Part shown: one piece after another, positions 6,198 through 13,874 of the stretch
Layout: every line of letters begins with the position of its first letter
Position numbering within the stretch: position 1 is the stretch's first letter
IMG/VR virus record: IMGVR_UViG_3300028793_000006
Location: 1-20,967 of that record
Strand: one strand, 5' to 3'
Origin: a virus
Length of the DNA: 20,967 nt
Notes under the pieces: model-generated
Told to the model about the DNA's origin: nothing
What the model saw: only the letters and a program-made list of their open reading frames with translations
The model's database searches: none
Position numbers and translations under genes: made by a program

Positions 6198-7556
6198 GTG
6201 AATGGACTCGATGGAGTCGTTCAGGTGGCGTACCTGCACAACGAACACGTGAGCCACTCGTGGGTTGAGTCGATGCGGCGCATCCGCAAACACGACCAGG
6301 CCGCGGGGCACCGTATCGCGGAGGACCCGCTTAATCTGCGCTGCGGTGCGGGCATGGTGGCGCAGACCCGCAACTACGGTGCCCGCCTGTTTTTGGACAA
6401 CACAGACCATGAGTGGCTGCTGTGGGTCGACACAGATATGGGTTGCGACCCGGACGCGGTTCACCGGCTGCTCGACGTCGCAGACGCTGCGGATCGGCCC
6501 GTTGTTGGTGCGTTGTGTTTCGCCTACATGGAAGCCGCCTACGACGGCATGGGCGGGTGGCGGCGCACGATCGTTCCCACCATGTACAAGTTGGGCACCA
6601 CAGTGGAGGGTGGGCAGGCGTCGTTCTGCTACTTCGGCGAATACCCTGACGACACGGTTGTGCAGGTGGCCGCGACCGGTGGCGCATTCCTGCTGATCCA
6701 CCGTGGTGTGTTGGAGAAGCTGCGCGCAGAACACGGGGACCACTGGTTTGACCAAATGTATGACCGCGCCGGTGATGTCATCGGTGAGGACATCGCTTTC
6801 TGCGCACGGGTGTTGAAGGCCGGCATCATCCCCGCAGTCCACACCGGGGTGAAAACCACCCACCACAAAGAGGTGTGGCTGTCCGAGGAGGATTACATCC
6901 GGCAGTCCGCAACTGCGGATCCGGAGGAGATCCACCCCGAGTTGCCGTTGCACATCCACTTGGCTGCGTCGTTCGCCAGCCTGGCCGCCTACGACCATGT
7001 CCATGACGGCATGCTCAAATTCCGCCAGGATCTGGCCCGCTACGCGCAGATCATCGACGCCACCCGGCCTGAGGTGGTGGTGGAGACCGGTACACATACC
7101 GGTGCGTCGGCGCGGTGGTTTGCAGACCTGGGCGTCGACGTCATCACAGTTGACGTCCGCGAGGCAGTGATCGGCCTGCCCTACCGTGACCGGGTCACGC
7201 AGGTGATGGGCAGCTCGGTGGACCCGGCGGTGGCCGCGCGTGTGGCAGAGCTGGTCGCAGGACGCCGTTGCATGGTGTCGCTTGACTCAGACCACTCCGG
7301 CCCGCATGTGGCTAAGGAGATCGACCTGTATGGGCCGATGGTGTCCCCCGGCTGCTACCTGGTGGTGGAGGACGGCATATTCGGATACGGCGAGTCCGCC
7401 CGTGTCCAACAGGGACTCTGCGACATGGTTGGTTCGCCGCTGGACGCGATCGCGTTGAACCTCGCCACCAACCCGGACTGGTCGCGGGACATCGCGATCG
7501 AACGGGCACACCCGGTGTCGTCCAACCCGGCCGGTTACTGGGTGCGCAATGGCTGA
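6198..7556 (+). CDS. Glycosyltransferase / CmcI-like O-methyltransferase fusion
   Basis: Two enzymes are joined in 452 residues. Residues 1-235 are a GT-A-type glycosyltransferase: RNYGARLFL, then the metal-binding DxD in WVDTDMG (D78, D80), TGGAFLLIHR (160-169), and a catalytic-type ED pair in IGEDIAF (E197, D198). Residues 275-452 resemble cephalosporin hydroxylase (CmcI)/rhamnosyl O-methyltransferases: SAM loop VETGTHTGAS (295-304), VITVDV (D319), metal-site SLDSDHSGPHVAKEIDLY (361-378) and YLVVEDG (387-393). Inferred action is adding a sugar and then methylating a sugar hydroxyl. GTG 6198 follows GAAAGGG at 8 bases. The next gene overlaps by eight bases. Its place beside the capsid gene suggests virion decoration; a host-surface substrate is possible. 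Confidence 0.85.
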   Translation: MNGLDGVVQVAYLHNEHVSHSWVESMRRIRKHDQAAGHRIAEDPLNLRCGAGMVAQTRNYGARLFLDNTDHEWLLWVDTDMGCDPDAVHRLLDVADAADRPVVGALCFAYMEAAYDGMGGWRRTIVPTMYKLGTTVEGGQASFCYFGEYPDDTVVQVAATGGAFLLIHRGVLEKLRAEHGDHWFDQMYDRAGDVIGEDIAFCARVLKAGIIPAVHTGVKTTHHKEVWLSEEDYIRQSATADPEEIHPELPLHIHLAASFASLAAYDHVHDGMLKFRQDLARYAQIIDATRPEVVVETGTHTGASARWFADLGVDVITVDVREAVIGLPYRDRVTQVMGSSVDPAVAARVAELVAGRRCMVSLDSDHSGPHVAKEIDLYGPMVSPGCYLVVEDGIFGYGESARVQQGLCDMVGSPLDAIALNLATNPDWSRDIAIERAHPVSSNPAGYWVRNG

Positions 7557-7749
7557 CGACCGCTATTCCGTGCCAGGGTACGGGGGATCGTTGGGTCCCG
7601 GACCGGGTCAGTACGGCAGGCCGCACGTGTATGCACGCGACGTGCAATCCGGTGCGGGCAACTGTGTCTGCGGGCGGGACCTGCCTCACTCGGTGCACTC
7701 AGAGGCCGCACCCGGCGTGCCGGTGCCGGAGGGGATGCGCCGTGGCTGA
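7549..7749 (+). CDS. Small Cys/His protein between the two glycosyltransferases
   Basis: This 66-residue protein of unknown function overlaps the preceding and following genes by eight bases each, a pattern that supports real, coupled translation. The N-terminal third is Gly/Pro/Tyr-rich (SVPGYGGSLGPGPGQYG). The middle has C39-V-C41 and H47-x2-H50 (NCVCGRDLPHSVH), a plausible small zinc site. It is too short to be an enzyme and could be a partner or an acceptor for the flanking enzymes; that is inference only. Confidence 0.65.
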   Translation: MADDRYSVPGYGGSLGPGPGQYGRPHVYARDVQSGAGNCVCGRDLPHSVHSEAAPGVPVPEGMRRG

Positions 7750-8488
7750 CCTGGCGATCATCACCCCGACCCGTGGCCGCCCGGAGCGGTTCACCGCGAT
7801 GGTCGCAGCTGTCCGACGTACGGCCGTCTGCACTGTCGAAATATGGGCGGGTCTGGACGTCGACGACACCTGCGACTACTTCGCCGCAGCACAGGACACC
7901 CCGGGCCAAGAGATGGTCATGGCGGTGCGTGGCGAGCGGCGTTCGCTGTCTGCGTGGACAAACGAGCTGGCGTTGAGGGCGTTGAACGATACCGGCAGGT
8001 TCCGCGATCAGCCCCGCTATCTGGCATCGCTGGGCGATGACCACCTGCCCCGCACACCGGGTTGGGATCGCGCGCTGATCGAGGCCATCGAGGGTTTACC
8101 CGGCGGGTCTGGGTTCGCCTACGGCAACGACCTGCTGCAGGGTGAGCAGATGCCCACTGCGTGGGTGGTGTCCGCTGATGTGGTGCGCGCGCTGGGCTGG
8201 ATGATGCTGCCGGACTGTGAGCACATGTATGTGGACAATGCGATCCTTGCACTCGGCCGGGCGGCTGGGCGGATCGTCTACTGCCCGGAGGTCATCGTCG
8301 AGCATGTGCACCCGGCTGCGGGTAAAACGGCCTGGGATGCAAGCTACCGGGCCTCCAACACACCTGCACGGTATGCGGCAGACCGTGCCGCGTTTGAGGC
8401 CTGGCAGGCATCTGGGCTGGCTACAGACGTGGCGAAACTGGCCGCGATGACCGCATCCATCGGGGCGGAGGTAGCCGGATGGCTTTGA
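7742..8488 (+). CDS. GT2-like glycosyltransferase
   Basis: This is a second GT-A-fold glycosyltransferase of 248 residues. It opens with the family-typical nucleotide-binding start LAIITPTRGRPERF, has a DxD-like metal site in SLGDDHLPRTPGWD (D99-D100-H101), and an acceptor-side region GFAYGNDLL with a late VDNAIL (164-169) and a closing IVEHVHP (185-191). No membrane segment is visible, so it is likely cytosolic. GTG 7742 is chosen because GGAGGGG (7728-7734) stands seven bases upstream. The frame is open back to 7631, but that part is shadow of the small gene. It overlaps the connector gene by ten bases. With the preceding fusion it probably builds a sugar chain rather than a single sugar. 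Confidence 0.8.
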   Translation: MADLAIITPTRGRPERFTAMVAAVRRTAVCTVEIWAGLDVDDTCDYFAAAQDTPGQEMVMAVRGERRSLSAWTNELALRALNDTGRFRDQPRYLASLGDDHLPRTPGWDRALIEAIEGLPGGSGFAYGNDLLQGEQMPTAWVVSADVVRALGWMMLPDCEHMYVDNAILALGRAAGRIVYCPEVIVEHVHPAAGKTAWDASYRASNTPARYAADRAAFEAWQASGLATDVAKLAAMTASIGAEVAGWL

Positions 8489-9360
8489 TGCGGGTCGCGG
8501 TGACATCGGCGGTGACGCTGTCGCACACGTTCGCTGTGGACGCGGCAGCACTTGACGCGGCCGGTGCGGTCACTGTGGCGGTGAAGCGGCTCGACGGCAC
8601 AGCAGTGACGGCCGGCACCGCAAGCGTGGGGACGGTCGGGGATGGTATCTACACGTTTCCACTACCGGCACAGGCCACGCTGGACACGCTAACGGTGGAT
8701 TGGACTGGGACGTTTGGCGGGGCAGCGTTCACCGGCCGCGACTTTGTTGAAGTTGTGGGCGGGTTCCTGTTCGGGCTGCCGGAGGCGTACGCGATGAAGC
8801 CGGTGTTGGATCCGGTCAAATATCCTGTGTCCACTGTGGCGAGGAAACGCATCGAGGTTGAGCAGGAGTGCGAACAGATCTGCGGGCAGGCGTTCGTGCC
8901 GCGTTACGCCCGGGTCGCACTGTCGGGGCGCGGCATAGCACGGTTGGTGATACCGCGCAGCGAAACCGGCGGACATACGATGCTGCGCACCCTGCGCACG
9001 ATCACAGTGTCGGGGGTGGCGTGGTCGGCGCCGGACGTGGCCGCAGTCGGGTTCACAGACACAGGTGTCCTGACCCGTCCGGGCGGTGCGATGTGGCCGC
9101 TCGGGTTCCGCAACATCGTCGTCGAATATGAGCATGGTCTGGACTATCCGCCCGACGAGATCGGTACCGCGGGCATTGTGCGACTGCGCTCCAAGCTGGG
9201 CCTGGGCGACACGTCTGTGCCGTACCGTGCACTGTCGTTCACCGCTGCAGAAGGCGGTACCTACCGGCTGTCGACACCTGCGGCGGACCGCACCGGCATC
9301 CCCGATGTTGACGCCGTTTACGCCCGGCACCCGGGTCCGAAACGGACGGTGTTCGCGTAG
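8479..9360 (+). CDS. Putative head-tail connector (adaptor) protein
   Basis: This 293-residue protein has an N-terminal beta-rich domain (about 1-100: VTLSHTFAVD, GIYTFPLPAQ, TLTVDWTGTF) and a C-terminal part resembling gp6/gp15-type connector proteins, with the helix KRIEVEQECEQICGQAF (about 123-139) followed by strands. Such proteins sit below the portal and receive the tail. ATG 8479 has GGAGGT at 8467-8472, six bases upstream, an excellent ribosome binding site inside the glycosyltransferase gene. The next gene begins immediately after its stop. The function is inferred from position and a loose resemblance. The extra N-terminal domain could be exposed on the virion neck. Confidence 0.6.
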   Translation: MALMRVAVTSAVTLSHTFAVDAAALDAAGAVTVAVKRLDGTAVTAGTASVGTVGDGIYTFPLPAQATLDTLTVDWTGTFGGAAFTGRDFVEVVGGFLFGLPEAYAMKPVLDPVKYPVSTVARKRIEVEQECEQICGQAFVPRYARVALSGRGIARLVIPRSETGGHTMLRTLRTITVSGVAWSAPDVAAVGFTDTGVLTRPGGAMWPLGFRNIVVEYEHGLDYPPDEIGTAGIVRLRSKLGLGDTSVPYRALSFTAAEGGTYRLSTPAADRTGIPDVDAVYARHPGPKRTVFA

Positions 9361-9816
9361 ATGCCCACGACGAATGCCACCACGGGTAAGAAGGCGCTGA
9401 TCGACCTGTTGAAGGCGCAGGCAGCACCGGCCGGGCTGTTAGACGGAGTCGAGGTGCACTACGCCTACAACGGCAACGTGGGTGCGCGGTCGGTGTACGG
9501 CGGCGGGTGGCGGATGACGGCCGAGGACGACGTTGCCGAAACCCCGGGTGTGCTCGTGGTGGAGACCGTGTTCTACAGCCTGTATGTGCGGGTGTTGTCC
9601 CGGCCGGCATGCGACGTGGAGGAAACCGACCTGGCCGCAGACGGCATCGCCACAGCACTTGGCGCAGTGTTGAAGGCAAACCCCCGGCTGGCCGGCGGCG
9701 GTCTGTCCATCACCGGCATCTATGCCGGGCAGGGCGACTACTCCCGCACCGATGACGAAACCACCTCTGTGCACGGCTATGAGGTGCGTACGACGTCCCG
9801 GCTGAGTTGGGGGTGA
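9361..9816 (+). CDS. Probable tail terminator / tail completion protein
   Basis: This 151-residue protein begins with an N-terminal helix (KKALIDLLKAQAA), followed by alternating strands (VLVVETVFYSLYVRVLS) and the helix DLAADGIATALGAVLKANP. A C-terminal strand pair (VHGYEVRTTSRLSW) completes it. The helix-strand layout fits small tail terminator proteins that cap the tail tube and join it to the neck. ATG 9361 directly follows the connector stop. Many siphophages place the terminator after the HK97-gp10-like gene; here it comes before, so the two roles could be reversed. Confidence 0.5.
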   Translation: MPTTNATTGKKALIDLLKAQAAPAGLLDGVEVHYAYNGNVGARSVYGGGWRMTAEDDVAETPGVLVVETVFYSLYVRVLSRPACDVEETDLAADGIATALGAVLKANPRLAGGGLSITGIYAGQGDYSRTDDETTSVHGYEVRTTSRLSWG

Positions 9817-9819
9817 GCC

Positions 9820-10116
9820 GTGGCTGATGTGCGGGTTGTGGTCGACAAGGTTGCTGTCGGAGGCTTCATGCGCGGCCCTGAGGTTAAGGCGATCCTCCTA
9901 GAGGCGGCGGGGCCACCCGTGGGGCGGGCGCGGGCTGCCGCGCCGAAACGCACAGGTGCAGGTGCTGCGTCGATCCAGGCCAAACCGCGTATCGACCGCG
10001 GGGAACAGACAGTGCGGGTCGCCTGGGATCGGATCCACTTCTACATGTTTTTCCAGGAGCGCGGCACTAAGTACATCGACCCGCGTCCGTTCCTTGTGCC
10101 CAGCCTGACGATGTGA
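9820..10116 (+). CDS. HK97 gp10-like neck / head-tail joining protein
   Basis: This 98-residue protein shows the gp10-like layout: an N-terminal strand and helix region, AAPKRTGAGAASIQAK in the middle, and the C-terminal hallmark FFQERGTKYIDPRPFLVPSL (F-x-E-x-G-T ... P-x-P-F-L-x-P). These proteins are small neck components between connector and tail. GTG 9820 lies three bases after the previous stop, with GGGGGTGAG upstream. The motif makes this one of the safer neck assignments. Confidence 0.75.
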   Translation: MADVRVVVDKVAVGGFMRGPEVKAILLEAAGPPVGRARAAAPKRTGAGAASIQAKPRIDRGEQTVRVAWDRIHFYMFFQERGTKYIDPRPFLVPSLTM

Positions 10117-10126
10117 GGAGAACACG

Positions 10127-10495
10127 ATGGCCAATCCAGCACCGCCGTTTACGGGCGTAGACCTGCAGGAAATGTTCGACAACGATCCCGACCTGCAGGC
10201 GCAGATCAAGGCACAGGAACGCGAGTACGGCCACTATGTGGCCAACCAGCATATCTACGCCGGCAACGCCCTCGCCTACGCGCCGGGGCATCAGGTGCCG
10301 GTGGCCAACGTGGTCCTGCACGGCTACTGGTTTAACAATCAGGTCGACCTGGTCGAGGGCAAGGACCACCCGCAGGAAATGCGGGTGCTCATCGGCGAAC
10401 GGGAGGCCCGGGAGGCCAAGGCCGCCGCACAGAGTAAGGCACCACCCATCGACGACGAAGACGCCGACACAGTAGTTGCGGAAGGTGGAATGTAG
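10127..10495 (+). CDS. Hypothetical protein between neck and major tail genes
   Basis: This 122-residue protein has no recognised family. It has an acidic helical start (LQEMFDNDPDLQAQIKAQER), a central hydrophobic/aromatic part (YAPGHQVPVANVVLHGYWFN), and a charged, low-complexity C-terminus (REAREAKAAAQSKAPPIDDEDAD). GAGGAG at 10115-10120 lies six bases before ATG 10127, and its stop is immediately followed by the major tail protein ATG, so it should be well translated. Position suggests a virion neck or tail-assembly role, but nothing in the sequence proves one. Confidence 0.7.
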   Translation: MANPAPPFTGVDLQEMFDNDPDLQAQIKAQEREYGHYVANQHIYAGNALAYAPGHQVPVANVVLHGYWFNNQVDLVEGKDHPQEMRVLIGEREAREAKAAAQSKAPPIDDEDADTVVAEGGM

Positions 10496-11092
10496 ATGTC
10501 GCTCACGGTGGCAACACCCCTGATCCTGCAGGATCCGGGTTACCTGTTTTGGGCGCCGCTGCTGACCGCGGAACCCACCATGGCCGCATTGGCGTCGTCC
10601 TATGACGCCGACGCATGGTCGGCGTCGTGGATCCCGCTCGGCGCCACAGAAGACGGCAGCAAGTTTAGCTATGAGATCACGGTTGAGCCGGTGATGGTGG
10701 CCGAGTTCTTCGATCCGATCCGGTGGGCGACCACGGCACGCAAGGGCGCCATGGCATTCAACCTGGCCTCCGCCACGTTGAAGAATTTGCAGCGCGCCTA
10801 CAACGGTGCAACAGTCGCCACCGTATCCGGTTCGGGTGCGACGCTGTCATCGTCGCTGCTGCCACCGGCTGCCGGCGCTGAGGTGCGGGCCATGCTCGGG
10901 TGGGAGTCCACAGACCACACCCTGCGGGCGATCATGTACCAGTGCATCAACTCGGGGACGATCGAATCCGCATTCGCCAAGTCACCGTCGAAGATGACGA
11001 TTCCGTGTGTGTTCAACTTCGAAGTGCCTGCGGGTGCACCCAACCAGCCATTCAAGCTGTACGCCGCCGGCGCCGCACGGCTCGGTACGTGA
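10496..11092 (+). CDS. Major tail tube protein
   Basis: This 198-residue protein would polymerise as stacked rings to form the non-contractile tail tube. The sequence has the expected beta-sandwich character: WIPLGATEDGSKFSYEITVEP, a loop-helix region AFNLASATLKNLQRAYNGAT, and PCVFNFEVPAGAPNQPFKLY near the C-terminus. Position directly upstream of the chaperone pair and the tape measure gene is diagnostic for siphophages. AAGGTGG lies upstream of ATG 10496. The stop overlaps the next GTG by four bases. No additional Ig-like C-terminal domain is present. Confidence 0.82.
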   Translation: MSLTVATPLILQDPGYLFWAPLLTAEPTMAALASSYDADAWSASWIPLGATEDGSKFSYEITVEPVMVAEFFDPIRWATTARKGAMAFNLASATLKNLQRAYNGATVATVSGSGATLSSSLLPPAAGAEVRAMLGWESTDHTLRAIMYQCINSGTIESAFAKSPSKMTIPCVFNFEVPAGAPNQPFKLYAAGAARLGT

Positions 11093-11595
11093 TCGCTGTG
11101 GCCACCGCTCACCTTCCTGCGATGGGCACGAAGCGGGCACCGGTCGACATGGACTTTCCGTGGTTCGGCGTCACCATCCGGGTGGCGCCGAACGCCGGGA
11201 ATCCGCTGCTGCTGATGGACTTTGCACGCAGGGCAGAGAAGATCGACACACTCGACGACGTGTCGTCAATGCTGATCGTGCTGGAGTTCCTGCAAGGGCT
11301 CATCCACACAGACGATCTCGACGAGTTCATGCGTGTAGCTGTGGCCAACAACCAGCAGACGTTGGACCTGTTGGAGGTGGCCAAGGTGATCGTGGTTGCG
11401 GTGGCGCGCTTCCCTACTGGGCGGCCATCCGACTCGCCGGATGGGCCGCCGAACACCACCACGAAATCCGGGGCCGATCCGTACTCCACGGCGGTCATTA
11501 CCACAATGGACAAGTTGAAGGGCCGTGGCGATCTCAAAATGATCGTCTATCAGAACTATCTGGACCGGCGGCAGAAACAGGCGGCGGCGAGCTAG
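11089..11595 (+). CDS. Tail assembly chaperone, short (G-like) form
   Basis: This 168-residue product of the zero frame is found between major tail protein and tape measure, where lambda-like phages encode the G/GT chaperones that coat the tape measure protein during tail assembly. It has a small beta N-terminal part (PWFGVTIRVAPN) followed by helices (LDDVSSMLIVLEFLQGLIH, EFMRVAVANNQQTLDLLEVA) and a charged C-terminus. GTG 11089 overlaps the tail tube stop (GTGA). ATG 11122 is an alternative start without a better ribosome binding site. The long open frame behind the stop is the frameshift extension. Confidence 0.75.
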   Translation: MIAVATAHLPAMGTKRAPVDMDFPWFGVTIRVAPNAGNPLLLMDFARRAEKIDTLDDVSSMLIVLEFLQGLIHTDDLDEFMRVAVANNQQTLDLLEVAKVIVVAVARFPTGRPSDSPDGPPNTTTKSGADPYSTAVITTMDKLKGRGDLKMIVYQNYLDRRQKQAAAS

Positions 11596-11831
11596 ACGCA
11601 GCAACAGTCTGCGCCGTCGCGTATGTGCTCATGCTTGACGAGCTGCGTTACATCGCAGTGGCACACATTCAGGCCGCAGCATTCGCGCGGGCGCTCACCG
11701 GCGCGGGTGAGGTGCCCGACTGGTTTGAGATCCGGGAACGTTTCGACACCGCATTGGCGCAGCCACCGGAGCGGGTCGACACAGACCAGCAGGCGTTGCT
11801 GATCGCTATCGGGTTGAGGGGAGTGAGCTGA
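11089..11831 (+). CDS. Tail assembly chaperone, -1 frameshift (GT-like) form
   Basis: The -1 frame is open through the end of the short form and continues to a stop at 11829-11831, adding roughly 80 residues with sensible composition (VAYVLMLDELRYIAVAHIQA, PDWFEIRERFDTAL). A -1 shift near 11520-11590 would give a product of about 247 residues. Internal starts for the second frame (GTG 11625, ATG 11631) have no ribosome binding site, so frameshifting is more likely than a separate gene. No canonical X-XXY-YYZ heptamer exists in the zero frame from 11341 to 11595. The extension's stop overlaps the tape measure start (TGATG), which couples the two. Confidence 0.6.
11581..11620 (+). promoter_or_regulatory. 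Possible frameshift-stimulating hairpin in chaperone genes
   Basis: GCGGCGGCG (11581-11589) pairs with CGCCGTCGC (11612-11620) over nine positions with one G-U wobble. An inner AGAC/GTCT stem (11594-11597 with 11607-11610) extends it. The zero-frame stop TAG at 11593-11595 lies within it. It starts just downstream of the codons CAG-AAA-CAG (11572-11580), the kind of position where a stimulatory structure would sit. Confidence 0.4.
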
Positions 11832-13873
11832 TGGCCACACTTGCAACCGCGTTCGTAGCGATCCGGCCGGAGGCGTCGAAGTTCGGCGCCGAGCTCAAGT
11901 CGAAGACTGAGGCGACCGCAGGCAGCGTCGGCAAGTCGACCGGTACCACGTTCGGCAAGAGCATGGTCGGCGCGATCGGCGCGGCCGTCGCGGGTATCGC
12001 GGTGCTGGGCTTCTTGAAAGGTGCGATCGCAGAGGCGCAGGAAGCGGCCAAGGTCGGCAAACTCACCGAGGCTGTCATCAAGTCGACCGGCGGCACAGCG
12101 AAAGTGACCGCGACACAGATCGGGGATCTGGCCAACCGTCTGTCCAATCTGGCCGGTGTCGACGATGAAGTCATTCAGTCGAGCGAAAATGTGCTGCTCA
12201 CCTTCACCAAGGTGCGCAACGAGGCTGGGCGCGGCAACGACATCTTCAACCAGGGCACAGAGGCGGCGCTCAACCTATCTGCAGCATTGGGCACAGACCT
12301 GCAGGCTGCGACACTGCTGGTTGGTAAGGCACTCAACGATCCGATCAGTGGGCTGACCGCGCTGAAGAAGGCAGGTATCCAGCTCACAGATCAGCAGAAG
12401 GAGTCCATCAAATCCTTTGTGGAAACTGGGCACATCATGGAGGCCCAGAAGATCATTCTAGGTGAGCTGACGACACAGTTCGGCGGGGCAGCTGCGGCGG
12501 CTGCATCCCCGGCAGACAAGGCGCGGGTAGCTTGGGGCAACCTGCAGGAGGATCTGGGTAACAAGCTGCTGCCAACACTCAACCGGGTGTTGCAGTTCGG
12601 GATCCGCAACCAGGACTGGCTTGTGCCGTTGGCTGCGACGATCGCAGCCGCAGTACTCGCGACTAAGGCTCTGAGCACTGCACAAAGTGTGCTGGGGCTG
12701 AAACTGGATGCAACTGCGTCATCGGCCGGCAGGGTGGCCGGTGCGTTCGGTCTGGCGTTCACTGCGTTGACTGCCGCAGAAAGCAACGGCACACTGCGCA
12801 AGATCGGCGACGACCTTGACCACATGGCCGCAGGTTGGGGCGCCTTCTCCGACAAGGTGGCCGACGACAAAAGCACTTTCGATGCGGTGTTCGGCGATGG
12901 CGGTGTCGTCGACAACCTGATCGGTGACGGCCCTGCCGCTGAGACATCGCTGCACCGCATCGCACGCGGCGCCCACGATTTGGCCGACGCCACCGGCGAG
13001 GCTGCGGAGAAAGGCGAATCCCTCCTCGACGCATGGGACCGGCTGCACGGTGTCATGGCCACCGCAGACGAGGCCGTACTTGATGCGCGCCGCGCGATCG
13101 ACGGTTTGAAAGACACGTTCAGAGAGGGTGGCAAAGCCATCGACGGCATGTCGCTGGCAAGCTCGGAGAACCGTGTCGAGCTGGAGCAGGCTGCACGTAA
13201 AGCGGTCGAGGCGGCCACGAAATATGAGGAGAACGGTCACTCTGCGGCGGAGGCTGCGCACCTGCTGGCACAGTTCAAAGATGAGGCGGTCAAGGCGACC
13301 GGGGCAACCGGCAAAAACAAGGACCAGGTTAAAGCGCTGGCTGATGAGCTATTCCGGATCCCGGAAAACGTTCACAGCAACATTGACGTGACCGCGAACC
13401 TTTCGGTGGTGCTGCGCTCTTCGATCGCGCAGGTGCAGAAGAAGTTGAACAGCCTCGCACTGGCCGAGGGCGGCATCGTCAAGTTCTTCGCCTCCGGCGG
13501 TATCGAGGACCACGTGGCGCAGATCGTGAAGGCCGGGACGCTGCGGATCTTCGGCGAGGATGAGGCCGGCGGAGAAGCCTACATTCCGCTGTCGCCCGCG
13601 AAACGGCCGCGCTCCACAAAGATCCTCGAAACAGTTGCTCACAGTTTCGGCTACGGCCTTGTACGCGACGTAGGCGGCACAGGCGGGACCGGGGTGGCCG
13701 GTGTAGCAGGGTTGGCCGGCTGGGCTGGCAGCGGCCACGTGGTGGCCGCCATTGAGGCCAACACCCGCGCCACCTTGGCTGTGTTGGCTGCCGTTGAGCG
13801 GGTCGCACCCGGCGTCGGCCGCCAGCTCGGCGGCGCAGTGTCCGCATCCTTCCAGCTATCCCGGGCGAGGTGA
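11831..13873 (+). CDS. Tail tape measure protein
   Basis: This is the largely helical protein that sets tail length and is ejected with the DNA. At 680 residues and about 1.5 A per residue it predicts a tail of roughly 100 nm. N-terminal features are a helical start, a hydrophobic segment (MVGAIGAAVAGIAVLGFLKG) and the region GTDLQAATLLVGKALNDPIS, typical of phage tape measures. A second hydrophobic stretch (WLVPLAATIAAAVLATKAL) lies mid-protein. The C-terminus is Gly/Ala-rich (VGGTGGTGVAGVAGLAGWAG). I see no peptidase or lytic transglycosylase motif. ATG 11831 overlaps the chaperone stop, with GAGGGGAG seven bases upstream. Confidence 0.9.
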   Translation: MATLATAFVAIRPEASKFGAELKSKTEATAGSVGKSTGTTFGKSMVGAIGAAVAGIAVLGFLKGAIAEAQEAAKVGKLTEAVIKSTGGTAKVTATQIGDLANRLSNLAGVDDEVIQSSENVLLTFTKVRNEAGRGNDIFNQGTEAALNLSAALGTDLQAATLLVGKALNDPISGLTALKKAGIQLTDQQKESIKSFVETGHIMEAQKIILGELTTQFGGAAAAAASPADKARVAWGNLQEDLGNKLLPTLNRVLQFGIRNQDWLVPLAATIAAAVLATKALSTAQSVLGLKLDATASSAGRVAGAFGLAFTALTAAESNGTLRKIGDDLDHMAAGWGAFSDKVADDKSTFDAVFGDGGVVDNLIGDGPAAETSLHRIARGAHDLADATGEAAEKGESLLDAWDRLHGVMATADEAVLDARRAIDGLKDTFREGGKAIDGMSLASSENRVELEQAARKAVEAATKYEENGHSAAEAAHLLAQFKDEAVKATGATGKNKDQVKALADELFRIPENVHSNIDVTANLSVVLRSSIAQVQKKLNSLALAEGGIVKFFASGGIEDHVAQIVKAGTLRIFGEDEAGGEAYIPLSPAKRPRSTKILETVAHSFGYGLVRDVGGTGGTGVAGVAGLAGWAGSGHVVAAIEANTRATLAVLAAVERVAPGVGRQLGGAVSASFQLSRAR

Positions 13874-13874
13874 C

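Noticed and set aside
7631-7741. N-terminal extension of the second glycosyltransferase to 7631
   Set aside because: It adds a Cys/Arg-rich segment unlike the family and overlaps the small Cys/His gene. GTG 7742 with GGAGGGG upstream starts exactly before the first family strand.
12391-13218. 275-residue Ala/Ser-rich minus-strand frame over the tape measure gene
   Set aside because: Mirror of the tape measure's Ala-rich codons; no independent support.
13670-13740. Gly/Ala-rich repeat near the end of the tape measure gene as a separate element
   Set aside because: It stays in frame and is a common low-complexity feature of the tape measure C-terminus.
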